Shown: positions 1 to 7,427, counted from the first letter of the stretch. The stretch is DNA of 13,692 nt from CAYJFX01 sp964370315 (GCA_964370315.1 CAYJIS010000052.1:1-13692); one strand, 5' to 3'. The notes: a model not told the origin generated them from the sequence alone. Made by a program: numbers and translations.

Positions 1-376
1 TTCGTGTGCTAGTAGTTTTAGCTTCAGCCTTTGTAGCTTTTTCTTTTTTCTCAGCCACAGCAGGTTTTTGTGCTGGTGTATCTACTACAACAGTCGCAAT
101 TGCAGATCGGCTAAATTCAATTTTTGCACTGTCGTCTACTTTTACAACAACTGATTGTTCTTTTGTTGAGCTAACAACACCGTGGATACCACCGATTGTT
201 ACAACTTTGTCACCTTTTTTAAGAGCATCAATCATTCTCTTTGTTTCTTTTTGTTTTTTGTTTTGAGGTCGAATCATAAAAAAATAAAAAATAACAAAAA
301 TAAGTGCTATTGGCAAAATAGTGCCAAGCATACCTTGCTGACCTGTAGCGGTTTGCAATACTGATAAAGAGTTCAT
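1..376 (-). CDS. yajC: YajC, Sec translocase accessory subunit (3' end off window)
   Basis: YajC is a small single-span inner-membrane protein that associates with SecDF and the SecYEG/YidC holotranslocon. The first 125 codons are visible. They start MNSLSVLQTATGQQG, followed by one hydrophobic helix at about residues 17-35, and then the family hallmark FFMIRPQNKKQKE at about 32-44. The KKGDKVVTIGGIHGVV segment (about 53-68) is also typical. The start at 376 is supported by AGGAAGG (384-390), 7 nt upstream. After the conserved core comes a Lys/Ala/Glu-rich tail from about residue 100 that is still open at the window edge. The protein is therefore longer than the roughly 110-residue E. coli protein. 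secD and secF commonly follow yajC and would lie beyond the left edge, but this cannot be seen here. Confidence 0.93.
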   Translation of the reverse strand, partial: MNSLSVLQTATGQQGMLGTILPIALIFVIFYFFMIRPQNKKQKETKRMIDALKKGDKVVTIGGIHGVVSSTKEQSVVVKVDDSAKIEFSRSAIATVVVDTPAQKPAVAEKKEKATKAEAKTTSTR

Positions 377-433
377 AGGATTTCCTTCCTTTATAAAATA
401 CTTTTAGCATGGGCTTTCCAATGCTTCCGTAAC

Positions 434-463
434 AGAATAGCATAAAACTGTATAAACAGTCAA
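434..463 (-). promoter_or_regulatory. Predicted sigma70-type promoter of yajC
   Basis: On the minus strand TTGACT (463-458) is followed after 18 nt by TATTCT (439-434). The -10 is preceded by TGC, giving an extended -10. Transcription would start near 427, leaving a leader of about 50 nt with a Shine-Dalgarno at 384-390. No GC-rich hairpin is visible between the upstream TPR gene (stop at 519) and this site, so some read-through from that gene is also possible. The rest of the 142-bp intergenic stretch shows nothing else. Confidence 0.6.
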
Positions 464-518
464 GACAAGCAAAGGAAAAAGAAAGAAATTACTGGTGATT
501 TTATGGGAACAATTACTT

Positions 519-2228
519 CTATTGAAGCAAACTGTCTAGCTCTGCATTTCGTTGTAAAAAGTCTGCATTTGATGGATTTAGAGCAATTACTTGCCTTAAA
601 TAATATTGTGCCTTACTATAATCATTCCTGTCATAGTAATATATATATAATCCATACAGGGCAAACTCATTTCTTGGATTTGCAGTAAGACTCGTACGTA
701 AATCAGATAATATTTGTGCATCACTTGATTGCAAACGACTTCTTTCAAAATAGAGAACACTTCTCATCCTTCCAGATGAGGAAGGAAGTAATCTTGAAAT
801 AGTTGTATTTGCCTCTGAAAAATTTTGCTCTGCTATAAGAAGGCGTATATACCATTGTTGTACATTTTCATCTGTGCTATTAGGAGAGTAAAAAGACTCT
901 ACAGTTTGGCGAGCTTCAGCAAGAAGATTTAATGCAATCGTAATTTCGGCATGCTGAATAGAACTTTCTAAACTTACCTGCCCCTTTGATATAATAAAGC
1001 TACTCGCTTCATATGCTTCTTGCCAATTTTGTTGTGCAATTGCTTCTGCAACTAAGATTCCTAATGCATCAATATTTTCACTATCTTTTTCTAATACTTC
1101 TTGAACTAACTGCATAGCACTTTGATTTTGAATGCTAGATCCACTTTCAGAGGCAAGGCTTGCAGCAAGTAATAAAACTTCTAAATCATTTGGATAATAA
1201 CGAAGAGCATCTTCAATAGTTCTTAGTGCTGCTGGTAGATTTTTATTCCATGTACTTTGTAATTTAGAACGTAAAATTAAATAGTCTTTATTTTCTGTAT
1301 TAGTTCGTGCATATACATCAAGCAAGCTGGAAACACCCAAATAATCCTGAAGATCAAAAAGTATTTTTGCTCTAAACAAAACGAGTGATAGATTATCAGG
1401 TGCATAACGAAGAGCCTGTGCAATGAGAGACTCTGCAGTATCATAGTCTTTATTTTCATATGCTGAGCGGGCAGATAATTCTAATATTCTGGCATTATTT
1501 GGAAATCTTGTTTGTAATCGATTCCCAAACACAATTGCTTGCTCCACTTGCCCTGTCTTTAATAAAACATCAAAATATGCATATAGAATATCAATATTAT
1601 TTTCATCGCGCTCCATAGCTTCATCTAAATAAAAAAGCGCACTTTCATAGTCTTCCACTTTTTCATATAAAACACCTAATGTATAAAGCACAAAGACAGA
1701 TTCATTGCTATACGCAAGAGATGATTCTAAAGATTCAATTGCTCTTTGATAATATCCAACAGAAGATGTCTCAGAAAACACAATCAATGTAGGGAGTGTA
1801 AGAGTAAAATAATCTCCGCTTTCAAATTGATTTTCGTAGATTCCTCTTGATATTGATGTAAGTGTAGAAGTATACACATTCGAAGGCAAGTCTGCAGGAA
1901 CATCTCGATTCGAGCTAGCTGAAGGCCATGCATACTCTAAAATTGTAGAGCTAATTGCTAACAACACCTTAGCTTGCTCAGAAGGATTATTTCTAAGCTC
2001 TGTCATTGCCTCTTTCAATAAGGTAGGAGACCCGACTTGAATTTTTTGAAGTATAGCAGAATCAATAGTTGAAAAATATGGTGAAAAACTATTTTGAGAT
2101 TGAGTATCTCGTGGCAATGTTCTAATGGCAGTTCCTTCTAATGATGAGCTTACATCTACATCGGTTGTGTTAGAGACACAACTTAAAACGAGAAAGCTAA
2201 TAAAAACAAGCCACCAGACCTTTGTCAT
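519..2228 (-). CDS. TPR-repeat lipoprotein
   Basis: This is a predicted exported lipoprotein of 569 aa. A short hydrophobic signal ends in LVLSC with the candidate lipidated cysteine at residue 17, a relaxed spirochaetal-type lipobox. The body is almost entirely helical. Recognisable tetratricopeptide repeats run from about residue 175 to 350 (for example segments with YTLGVLYEKVEDYESALFYL and AYENKDYDTAESLIAQAL). A further repeat lies near the C-terminus at about 524-557 (LYGLYIYYYDRNDYSKA). The middle is more divergent but keeps the helical-pair pattern. TPR arrays are protein-binding scaffolds; the partner is not evident. Its ATG abuts the TAA of the upstream membrane-protein gene with no intervening base, and a GAGGA lies about 10 nt before it, so translation is probably coupled. 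The envelope location is inferred from the signal. Confidence 0.85.
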   Translation of the reverse strand: MTKVWWLVFISFLVLSCVSNTTDVDVSSSLEGTAIRTLPRDTQSQNSFSPYFSTIDSAILQKIQVGSPTLLKEAMTELRNNPSEQAKVLLAISSTILEYAWPSASSNRDVPADLPSNVYTSTLTSISRGIYENQFESGDYFTLTLPTLIVFSETSSVGYYQRAIESLESSLAYSNESVFVLYTLGVLYEKVEDYESALFYLDEAMERDENNIDILYAYFDVLLKTGQVEQAIVFGNRLQTRFPNNARILELSARSAYENKDYDTAESLIAQALRYAPDNLSLVLFRAKILFDLQDYLGVSSLLDVYARTNTENKDYLILRSKLQSTWNKNLPAALRTIEDALRYYPNDLEVLLLAASLASESGSSIQNQSAMQLVQEVLEKDSENIDALGILVAEAIAQQNWQEAYEASSFIISKGQVSLESSIQHAEITIALNLLAEARQTVESFYSPNSTDENVQQWYIRLLIAEQNFSEANTTISRLLPSSSGRMRSVLYFERSRLQSSDAQILSDLRTSLTANPRNEFALYGLYIYYYDRNDYSKAQYYLRQVIALNPSNADFLQRNAELDSLLQ

Positions 2229-2819
2229 TTACGATATATCCTCATCATCATAAGAATCATTTATCCATTTTTCTTTTTCATGGTGTTTCATGTATATAAA
2301 TAAAAGTATTAAAAAGAGCCCAAATAGTATAAAGAGCATCGGCCACCATCTACTGGCAAACTCAGTGAATGACTCTACTACAATGTTAAGAGAAAAGAGC
2401 AAGAACAAAACCCCCATACATATTAACACTATTGCAGATAGTAATAGTGAAATAGGTAAATAACGATACCGTATAATTGCCACAAATAGTAGAATTACCC
2501 CTGAAAGTATAACCACGACCGGCCATACCTGAGACATAGTATAAGGAATAATTTGAGAGTCAAGAAGCAAAAAAACTAACCACAAAGAACTCAATAGCAT
2601 ACCTGTAAATAAATACAGAGATTTTCGTTGGTTTCCAACACTGCTTAAAAAGCTTGCAAATAATGTTATTAATCCTGAAAAAAGGAATAAACTAGGGCGT
2701 ATAATATACGTGTCTAATTCAAGAGGTGAAAACAAAGCAACAAGTGACTGTGTGCCACCAATAATAAAAAGCAGTCCTAATAATAAAACAGTTCGCTGGT
2801 TTAGTAAATCCATTTTCAT
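2229..2819 (-). CDS. Six-helix membrane protein with LiaF/DUF5668-like segments
   Basis: This is a small, very hydrophobic protein with about six predicted transmembrane helices and a charged C-terminal cytoplasmic-type tail (KHHEKEKW...DDEDIS). Two segments starting with a tryptophan-proline pair, WPVVVILSGVILL and WPMLFILFGLFLIL, resemble the paired helices of LiaF-type/DUF5668 envelope-stress membrane proteins. I do not recognise a specific function. The open frame reaches an ATG at 2831, but that codon lies inside the predicted -10 box (2832-2827). Transcription should start near 2819-2820, so I chose the ATG at 2819 (MKMDLLNQ..., 196 aa); the ATG at 2813 is also possible. It is followed without a gap by the TPR lipoprotein gene, which suggests a membrane/lipoprotein pair. 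Confidence 0.78.
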   Translation of the reverse strand: MKMDLLNQRTVLLLGLLFIIGGTQSLVALFSPLELDTYIIRPSLFLFSGLITLFASFLSSVGNQRKSLYLFTGMLLSSLWLVFLLLDSQIIPYTMSQVWPVVVILSGVILLFVAIIRYRYLPISLLLSAIVLICMGVLFLLFSLNIVVESFTEFASRWWPMLFILFGLFLILLFIYMKHHEKEKWINDSYDDEDIS

Positions 2820-2826
2820 ATATTCT

Positions 2827-2855
2827 AGCATACACTATGATTGAAGTCTTGCCAA
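2827..2855 (-). promoter_or_regulatory. Divergent promoter, leftward arm (leaderless type)
   Basis: On the minus strand TTGGCA (2855-2850) is spaced 17 nt from TATGCT (2832-2827). The expected transcription start is about 2820-2819, which coincides with the in-frame ATG at 2819. The mRNA would therefore be leaderless or nearly so. No Shine-Dalgarno is seen before any of the three candidate ATGs. Confidence 0.6.
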
Positions 2856-2877
2856 TAACCTACAAGCATGATATAAT
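2849..2877 (+). promoter_or_regulatory. Divergent promoter, rightward arm (leaderless type)
   Basis: TTGCCA (2849-2854) is spaced 17 nt from a perfect TATAAT (2872-2877) that is preceded by TGA, an extended -10. The expected start is position 2884, exactly the A of the ATG of the lipoprotein gene; only six A residues separate the -10 from the ATG. The -35 box overlaps the leftward promoter's -35 almost completely: one TTGCCAA sequence serves both strands. Confidence 0.7.
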
Positions 2878-2883
2878 AAAAAA

Positions 2884-3942
2884 ATGTATAAGTCAGTCCA
2901 AAAAATGCAATTTTTTGCGGTAATTTTATTAGCAGCGCTCTTTGTAGGCTGTTCAAACAGTCTAGATTCTATTGACCCCATTCAAGAAATGCTAAACACG
3001 CAAAATGAATTATTTTTACTTTTAGAAAAAACTCCTCCTACCGATGAACAAAGCTTTACTGTAATTAATCATATTGCTACAAATTATAGAAGTGCAAACA
3101 TGAATAATGAATTAGTGTTATTTTTAACAAATCATGTAGCAACTACTCCTAATGATAGATTTAATGCATACTGGTTATATATTACTGCATTAGTCTACTT
3201 AGAAGATGGTGCAAGTCCTATAGCTGAAATGTATTTTGAAAGAATCATACGAAACTATGATGATCTTTCTGTAAATGGTCAGTCTGTGCATATTTTATGT
3301 TTACAACACTTATTGCAAATAAGCGAAAATGCTCAAAATCGGGTTGACTATTTAGTACAATTACTAACATATTTTCCAGACCAAACAAATAAAGCAGAAC
3401 TATATGCCCGTTTAGCAAATGAATATGAAATTTTAGCCGAGTGGGATCTTGCGCTAAATGCCCACTCAGATTTTATTGAACAAGAAAATTCTGCCATTAC
3501 ACAGGTACAAGGAATCCCAGAAGCTTACACAAAAGCACGAAGACAAGTTGATTTTTATAACTCTGAAAAAGACTGGACTTTTGAAACACTTGAAGAACTT
3601 GAAACAGCAGTTAAATCTGCCCTCTTAAACTACCAGTATTGGGAATTAGAAAGTTATAAATCTAAAGTTAATTTTTTCGCAATGTCATGGGCACAAACAG
3701 CTGATGGCACAAATACAGCGGTAGATTTTTTATTAAGTGATTATGCTTCTGGTAAAAGAATCCAATACAGTGGAGAACTAGACCAATCATCAACTCCAGA
3801 TGAAGCCTATCTAAGAACATGGGGCTGGAGACAGTACATTGATGTGTGGTATCTGTATTTTAGAAAAGTTAACTTTCCATTAGATCCTGAGATCCATGGT
3901 AGATGGGAATGGGCGGGCATTTATTATGGTGATAAACTATGA
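2884..3942 (+). CDS. TPR-like lipoprotein, first gene of envelope operon
   Basis: This 352-aa exported lipoprotein begins MYKSVQK, followed by a hydrophobic core and LFVGC, with the candidate lipidated cysteine at residue 23. The remainder is mostly helical with degenerate TPR-like hairpins. One is around residues 75-125; a clearer one, AELYARLANEYEILAEWDLAL, covers about residues 172-192. A C-terminal aromatic-rich segment (YLRTWGWRQYIDVWYLYF and WEWAGIYYG) ends the protein and is not part of any repeat I recognise. There is no Shine-Dalgarno; the start is set by the leaderless-type promoter. The next gene overlaps by ATGA, and the operon context (transglycosylase, OmpA-like protein) suggests a periplasmic scaffold for cell-wall enzymes. 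That role is inferred. Confidence 0.85.
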   Translation: MYKSVQKMQFFAVILLAALFVGCSNSLDSIDPIQEMLNTQNELFLLLEKTPPTDEQSFTVINHIATNYRSANMNNELVLFLTNHVATTPNDRFNAYWLYITALVYLEDGASPIAEMYFERIIRNYDDLSVNGQSVHILCLQHLLQISENAQNRVDYLVQLLTYFPDQTNKAELYARLANEYEILAEWDLALNAHSDFIEQENSAITQVQGIPEAYTKARRQVDFYNSEKDWTFETLEELETAVKSALLNYQYWELESYKSKVNFFAMSWAQTADGTNTAVDFLLSDYASGKRIQYSGELDQSSTPDEAYLRTWGWRQYIDVWYLYFRKVNFPLDPEIHGRWEWAGIYYGDKL

Positions 3943-5189
3943 GAAAAACCTTATGGTGTTTTCTTTTTTCACTTAGTATGCATGCTACCTTTTCGGTAGA
4001 AGAACCATTACAGCCTTATTTAGACTCCCTTACTAATGATTCACAAGAAAACACTCAAATAGATCAAGCTACAACACCCTCAAACAGTGATTCATTAAAT
4101 GAAAATGAAGAAACTATAAAAGAAGAAATAATACCTGCACCGCCAGCAATTCTTCCACAAGATGTTCCTTCTGCTCTTCTAAATGAAATCGAAGAGCCAG
4201 ATTTAGAGCTCGATAATACTTTTCTCGAAACAAAAACTGCACACACTCGAATTGATTTGCCGTATAGCGATAACCCTCGTATAGAACAACACAGAGACGA
4301 ATTTTTAACTAATTTTGGAAAAAAACGACTTGCTGAAATTATGCAAAGAGCAAGTGTATACAGGCCATATATTCGCGAACAATTATCAAGTAGACAAATG
4401 CCAGTTAGCTTGGAGTTTTTACCCGTTATAGAGTCGGATTTTAAAACAACTGCTGTTTCTCGTTCTGGGGCAACAGGGATTTGGCAATTCATGGAAAACA
4501 GTATCGAAGGATATTTAACAAAAAATGAATGGATAGACGAAAGACGTGATCCTTGGCTTAGCACCATTGCTGCCGTTGAAAAACTCGAATATAACTATAA
4601 GATTTTAAATAGTTGGGAGTTAGCTTTAGCGGCCTATAATATGGGCTTAAATGGTTTAAGGCGAGCAATGGAAAGAGCAGGCAGTAGTGACTATTGGTAT
4701 TTAGCAGATAACGGATACTTGCCGGCACAAACGGTGCACTATGTTCCCAAATTTATTGCAGTTGCAGACCTCGTCACAAATGCAGAGTATTATGATATCG
4801 ACATTGCATCATATGATGAAAATGCAGGTGCACAATTTACTGAATTAAGTGTTAATAAGCAAGTAAATTTATCTTTATTGTCTTCCCTTACTGAAATAGA
4901 ATTTTCAACATTACAATTCTTAAACCCAGCTTTTGAATATGCAATTACTCCACCTAATGATTATACATTACGTATTCCAGAAGGGACAGAAAGCATCGTA
5001 TTAGAGGCCATTGAAAGCCAAGACAATTCATCTTTTTTAGAGTCATACAGAGTAGTTGAAGGTGACACGCTATGGAGTTTATCAAGGCGTTTTAATACTT
5101 CAGTTGAAATTTTATGTGAAATAAATAATCGCACTCCTAATCAAATTTTAAGTATTGGAACTATTCTTTTTTTGCCGATACTAAAATAA
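3939..5189 (+). CDS. mltD: MltD-like lytic murein transglycosylase with LysM domain
   Basis: The enzyme family cleaves the MurNAc-GlcNAc bond of peptidoglycan with formation of a 1,6-anhydro end. The 416-aa protein has an N-terminal signal (residues 1-20), then an acidic, proline-rich linker to about 105. The GH23/SLT domain spans about 135-280. It carries the catalytic glutamate in FLPVIESDF (E165), GATGIWQFM (178-185 region), the MltD-typical DERRDP (200-205) and AAYNMG (231-236). A single LysM peptidoglycan-binding domain closes the protein (about 370-414, YRVVEGDTLWSLSRRF). E. coli MltD is a lipoprotein with two LysM repeats; here there is one and no lipobox, so it is probably secreted into the periplasm. 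The ATG overlaps the preceding stop as ATGA, indicating translational coupling. The ompA-like gene follows within 11 nt. Confidence 0.92.
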   Translation: MRKTLWCFLFSLSMHATFSVEEPLQPYLDSLTNDSQENTQIDQATTPSNSDSLNENEETIKEEIIPAPPAILPQDVPSALLNEIEEPDLELDNTFLETKTAHTRIDLPYSDNPRIEQHRDEFLTNFGKKRLAEIMQRASVYRPYIREQLSSRQMPVSLEFLPVIESDFKTTAVSRSGATGIWQFMENSIEGYLTKNEWIDERRDPWLSTIAAVEKLEYNYKILNSWELALAAYNMGLNGLRRAMERAGSSDYWYLADNGYLPAQTVHYVPKFIAVADLVTNAEYYDIDIASYDENAGAQFTELSVNKQVNLSLLSSLTEIEFSTLQFLNPAFEYAITPPNDYTLRIPEGTESIVLEAIESQDNSSFLESYRVVEGDTLWSLSRRFNTSVEILCEINNRTPNQILSIGTILFLPILK

Positions 5190-5199
5190 GGAAAATTTG

Positions 5200-6585
5200 G
5201 TGAAAAAAATGTATTTTTATTATAAAAAGATTAGAACTCAGGTTATAGTATTGCTAGTTACGGCAATTTTTAGCACTTTGTCATTGTATAGTCAAACATC
5301 AGCAATGAATGATGCAATTACATCACAAAGCTATCTAAACTGGGAAAATAATACATTTATTTCAAGTATTGAATTGGACACTGATGCAGCAAACATACAG
5401 TTGCCTTCAGGAAGAAATATAGCAACAAGCAGAATAGAACAAAACTTACCCTTGTTAGTAAAAAGTCCTTTATTAAGTATAACAGTAAATTCATCTACAC
5501 AGCTAGCGGAAGCAGTGTTATGGGACTTAGTATCAATTGAAGATGTTTCAGATATAGTAGAAGAAGGAACTACGACGCCTGCTATTTTTTCTCGAACAGG
5601 AAACTCGCTATCAACGCGCCATACTATTTCTTTACAACAAATATCACAAGCATTGATACAACATCAGTCACCGTACCAACCAAGTATACCTATAAAAACA
5701 GTATCTTCGAGAGCGTATACAGGAATAATTATTGATGCCCGAGGACAACTTCCTGTTCAAGGCGAATTTACAAGCGAAAGTGTTCAACCTGCCCTATTTC
5801 CACGTATATGGGATGACAATATGAGCTTGTTGTACGAATTGAACATGGCTGAACCCGAAATAGTTAAAGAGTCAGGCTTAGTTCGCTACGCAACAAATAC
5901 CTTTCAAACAGATTATCAAGATAGAGTAGGAAGTGACCCTTTACGGATTACAGCTCGTGGTGTTTTTGGAATACATAGAACAGATCCCATAATTTCAGAG
6001 AATGATGCATTAAAGATTTTATCAGTACAAGAGAATATTGACTTACTCACACAAGGAAAAGTTATTATACTAGTCGATGAAGAAAAATTAGCACATTCTG
6101 TAAAGGCACCAGTAAAGGATGAAGCATATTTTTATATGGTCCAAGAAGTGAATGATTTTGTATTTGAAAATATTGCACAAGACTTAGAAGTAATTGATAC
6201 TGATCGAGGAATGCTCATCCCTCTTAGAGATTTAAAGTTTATTCCAGACTCAGCAGACCTTTTGCCTGCTGAAAATAGTAGACTCGATATACTCGCACAA
6301 TCGCTGCTTATAGCAACACAAAATGGTGAAAGCACTATTTTAGTAGAAGGTCACACAGCAAATGTAGGTAGACCCGAAGGTGAGTTACAATTATCAAATG
6401 CAAGAGCCCTTACAATTATTGATGAAATGGTTGAAAGAGGCGTAGATGAAACCTTGTTTACGTATAGAGGATATGGCGGTGAGTTTCCAATAGGAGATAA
6501 TAATACAGAAGAAGGACGTGCTTTAAATCGTCGTGTAGAAATTACAGTTATTCCAAAAACCACATATATTCAGAGAATATACTAG
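5200..6585 (+). CDS. OmpA-like C-terminal domain protein (Tp0624-like)
   Basis: This is a periplasmic or outer-membrane-associated protein of about 461 aa. I chose GTG at 5200 because AAGGA (5188-5192) lies 7 nt upstream; TTG at 5197 and ATG at 5209 are alternatives. A signal/anchor helix occupies about residues 12-32. The N-terminal half is unassigned. The middle (about 174-300) contains GIIIDARGQLPVQ and ITARGVFGIHRTDPIIS, resembling modules of LPP20/FlgP-like proteins. The C-terminal 115 residues are an OmpA-like domain with LVEGHTANVG, LSNARA and EGRALNRRVEIT. The Asp that contacts diaminopimelate in canonical OmpA (GHTDN) is Ala here (about A387), while the partner Arg in LSNARA (about R402) is kept. 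The overall architecture recalls the three-part Tp0624 protein of T. pallidum (from memory). It is the last gene of the operon. Confidence 0.9.
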   Translation: MKKMYFYYKKIRTQVIVLLVTAIFSTLSLYSQTSAMNDAITSQSYLNWENNTFISSIELDTDAANIQLPSGRNIATSRIEQNLPLLVKSPLLSITVNSSTQLAEAVLWDLVSIEDVSDIVEEGTTTPAIFSRTGNSLSTRHTISLQQISQALIQHQSPYQPSIPIKTVSSRAYTGIIIDARGQLPVQGEFTSESVQPALFPRIWDDNMSLLYELNMAEPEIVKESGLVRYATNTFQTDYQDRVGSDPLRITARGVFGIHRTDPIISENDALKILSVQENIDLLTQGKVIILVDEEKLAHSVKAPVKDEAYFYMVQEVNDFVFENIAQDLEVIDTDRGMLIPLRDLKFIPDSADLLPAENSRLDILAQSLLIATQNGESTILVEGHTANVGRPEGELQLSNARALTIIDEMVERGVDETLFTYRGYGGEFPIGDNNTEEGRALNRRVEITVIPKTTYIQRIY

Positions 6586-6605
6586 GGCATTAATTATAAT
6601 GCCCT
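6584..6605. terminator. Hairpin between convergent genes, possible bidirectional terminator
   Basis: AGGGCATTA (6584-6592) and TAATGCCCT (6597-6605) form a perfect 9-bp stem with a 4-nt loop. The stem begins inside the TAG stop of the OmpA-like gene and lies 10 bp from the stop of the convergent lipoprotein gene. No T-tract follows on either strand, so it is not a textbook intrinsic terminator. It may act as a weak bidirectional terminator or as an mRNA 3'-end stabiliser. Confidence 0.45.
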
Positions 6606-6614
6606 CGATATCAA

Positions 6615-7295
6615 TTATATACCTGAGTTTTGTATAAGATTTTTCACTCTATCTGTAAGTGCTGATTCTTGCACGTTCAGATTATTTTCAGTTTCAATAC
6701 GGTTAATTACCGACACTATTTGTTGGTCAAGTAATTCTTTTGGTATTGTATATAACACGAATGCTCTGTAAGAATCTTCGTATGTATCTTTTGAATCTAC
6801 ATCATAACGACGTGTTAAAAGCCACCAGTCGTTTTCTTTTTTTGCACCTGAAAATTCTGTATTCGTCATTGTGTTTACAATGCTTTCAAAATATGTTCCA
6901 TATTCATCAGCTCCACCAGAGGCAGCTCCAGTAAAAACACCTTCAACACGAGTAGAAACATTACGTGCAATTGTTTGTGGAACACTAAAATTATCCACCC
7001 ACATTTGAGCAGCATTTAAATTTGAAGAAGTTGTTTCTGCGACAAAGCAATAGTCGCCTTCATACTCAGACAATTTTTCAAGCCCAGTTATACCTTTAAG
7101 AATATATGTTTCTACCCAAATAGGGAGTTCATTTAACCCTAAAGAAGAACCTTTGTGCTCTAAAACTTCAGACTTAACTGTTCCTTCAAGCTCTTTTGCT
7201 ACTGAGTTCATGCCACCTGACAAGCACCCACTTAAAAGCAACACACATCCTAATAAAGCGAATGTTATAATTTGTAATTTATTTTTAGTAAACAT
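6615..7295 (-). CDS. Lipoprotein, LPP20-like character
   Basis: This is a predicted lipoprotein of 226 aa. The start is ATG at 7295 because a perfect GGAGG (7301-7305) lies 5 nt upstream; the frame is open to 7358, but that extension lacks a ribosome binding site and runs through the promoter region. The signal MFTKNKLQIITFALLGCVLL ends in the lipobox LLSGC with Cys24. The mature protein has ELPIWVETY near residue 56, a strand-rich FVAET segment, QMWVDNF, and a C-terminal WWLLTRRYDVD...AFVLYTIPKELLDQQI motif (about 157-193). That last pattern resembles the LPP20-type lipoprotein fold, but I cannot assign the family firmly. It is transcribed alone, convergent with the OmpA operon and divergent from the MATE gene. 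Confidence 0.82.
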   Translation of the reverse strand: MFTKNKLQIITFALLGCVLLLSGCLSGGMNSVAKELEGTVKSEVLEHKGSSLGLNELPIWVETYILKGITGLEKLSEYEGDYCFVAETTSSNLNAAQMWVDNFSVPQTIARNVSTRVEGVFTGAASGGADEYGTYFESIVNTMTNTEFSGAKKENDWWLLTRRYDVDSKDTYEDSYRAFVLYTIPKELLDQQIVSVINRIETENNLNVQESALTDRVKNLIQNSGI

Positions 7296-7313
7296 AGTTA
7301 CCTCCATATATAT

Positions 7314-7358
7314 ATAATAACACAACACTATAATAAATTCAATAATGTTACTACACAA
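7314..7358 (-). promoter_or_regulatory. Possible tandem promoters of the 6615-7295 lipoprotein gene
   Basis: Two overlapping minus-strand matches are present, each with 17-nt spacing. One is TTGTGT (7358-7353) with TATTAT (7335-7330). The other is TTGAAT (7342-7337) with TATTAT (7319-7314), preceded by TGT as an extended -10. The second would place the start near 7307, immediately before the GGAGG, giving a 12-nt leader. The region is very AT-rich, so chance matches are likely. Confidence 0.35.
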
Positions 7359-7390
7359 GGGAGTAAACTAAAAAATCTAAATCAAGGCAC

Positions 7391-7419
7391 TTTACTAATT
7401 ATGAAAATAAGTATATAAC
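7391..7419 (+). promoter_or_regulatory. Predicted promoter of the MATE transporter gene
   Basis: TTTACT (7391-7396) is followed after 17 nt by TATAAC (7414-7419). The expected start is about 7426, two bases before the ATG at 7428. There is no Shine-Dalgarno upstream of that ATG, so the transcript would again be leaderless or nearly so. AGTAAA (about 7362) and TTTACT (7391) are inverted copies flanking the region, but they are too short to call an operator. Confidence 0.4.
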
Positions 7420-7427
7420 TATGAATA

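Noticed and set aside
440..520. Intrinsic terminator after the 519-2228 TPR gene
   Set aside because: There is a pyrimidine/T-rich stretch on the minus strand but no stable GC hairpin before it.
503..688. Small plus-strand ORF at the 3' end of the TPR gene
   Set aside because: It lies opposite conserved TPR coding sequence and has no ribosome binding site or recognisable content.
4064..4567. 167-codon minus-strand open frame inside mltD
   Set aside because: It lies opposite a strongly conserved transglycosylase domain, has no ribosome binding site, and its peptide resembles no family. It is an antisense shadow.
7296..7358. N-terminal extension of the 6615-7295 lipoprotein to 7358
   Set aside because: The extension would put 21 residues before a complete lipoprotein signal, has no ribosome binding site, and crosses the likely promoters. 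GGAGG is ideally placed for ATG 7295.
7340..7400. Operator-like inverted repeats (TTACT/AGTAA and AGTAAA/TTTACT) between the lipoprotein and MATE genes
   Set aside because: The arms are only 5-6 bp and AT-rich with unequal loops. Chance occurrence is likely, and no regulator gene is adjacent.
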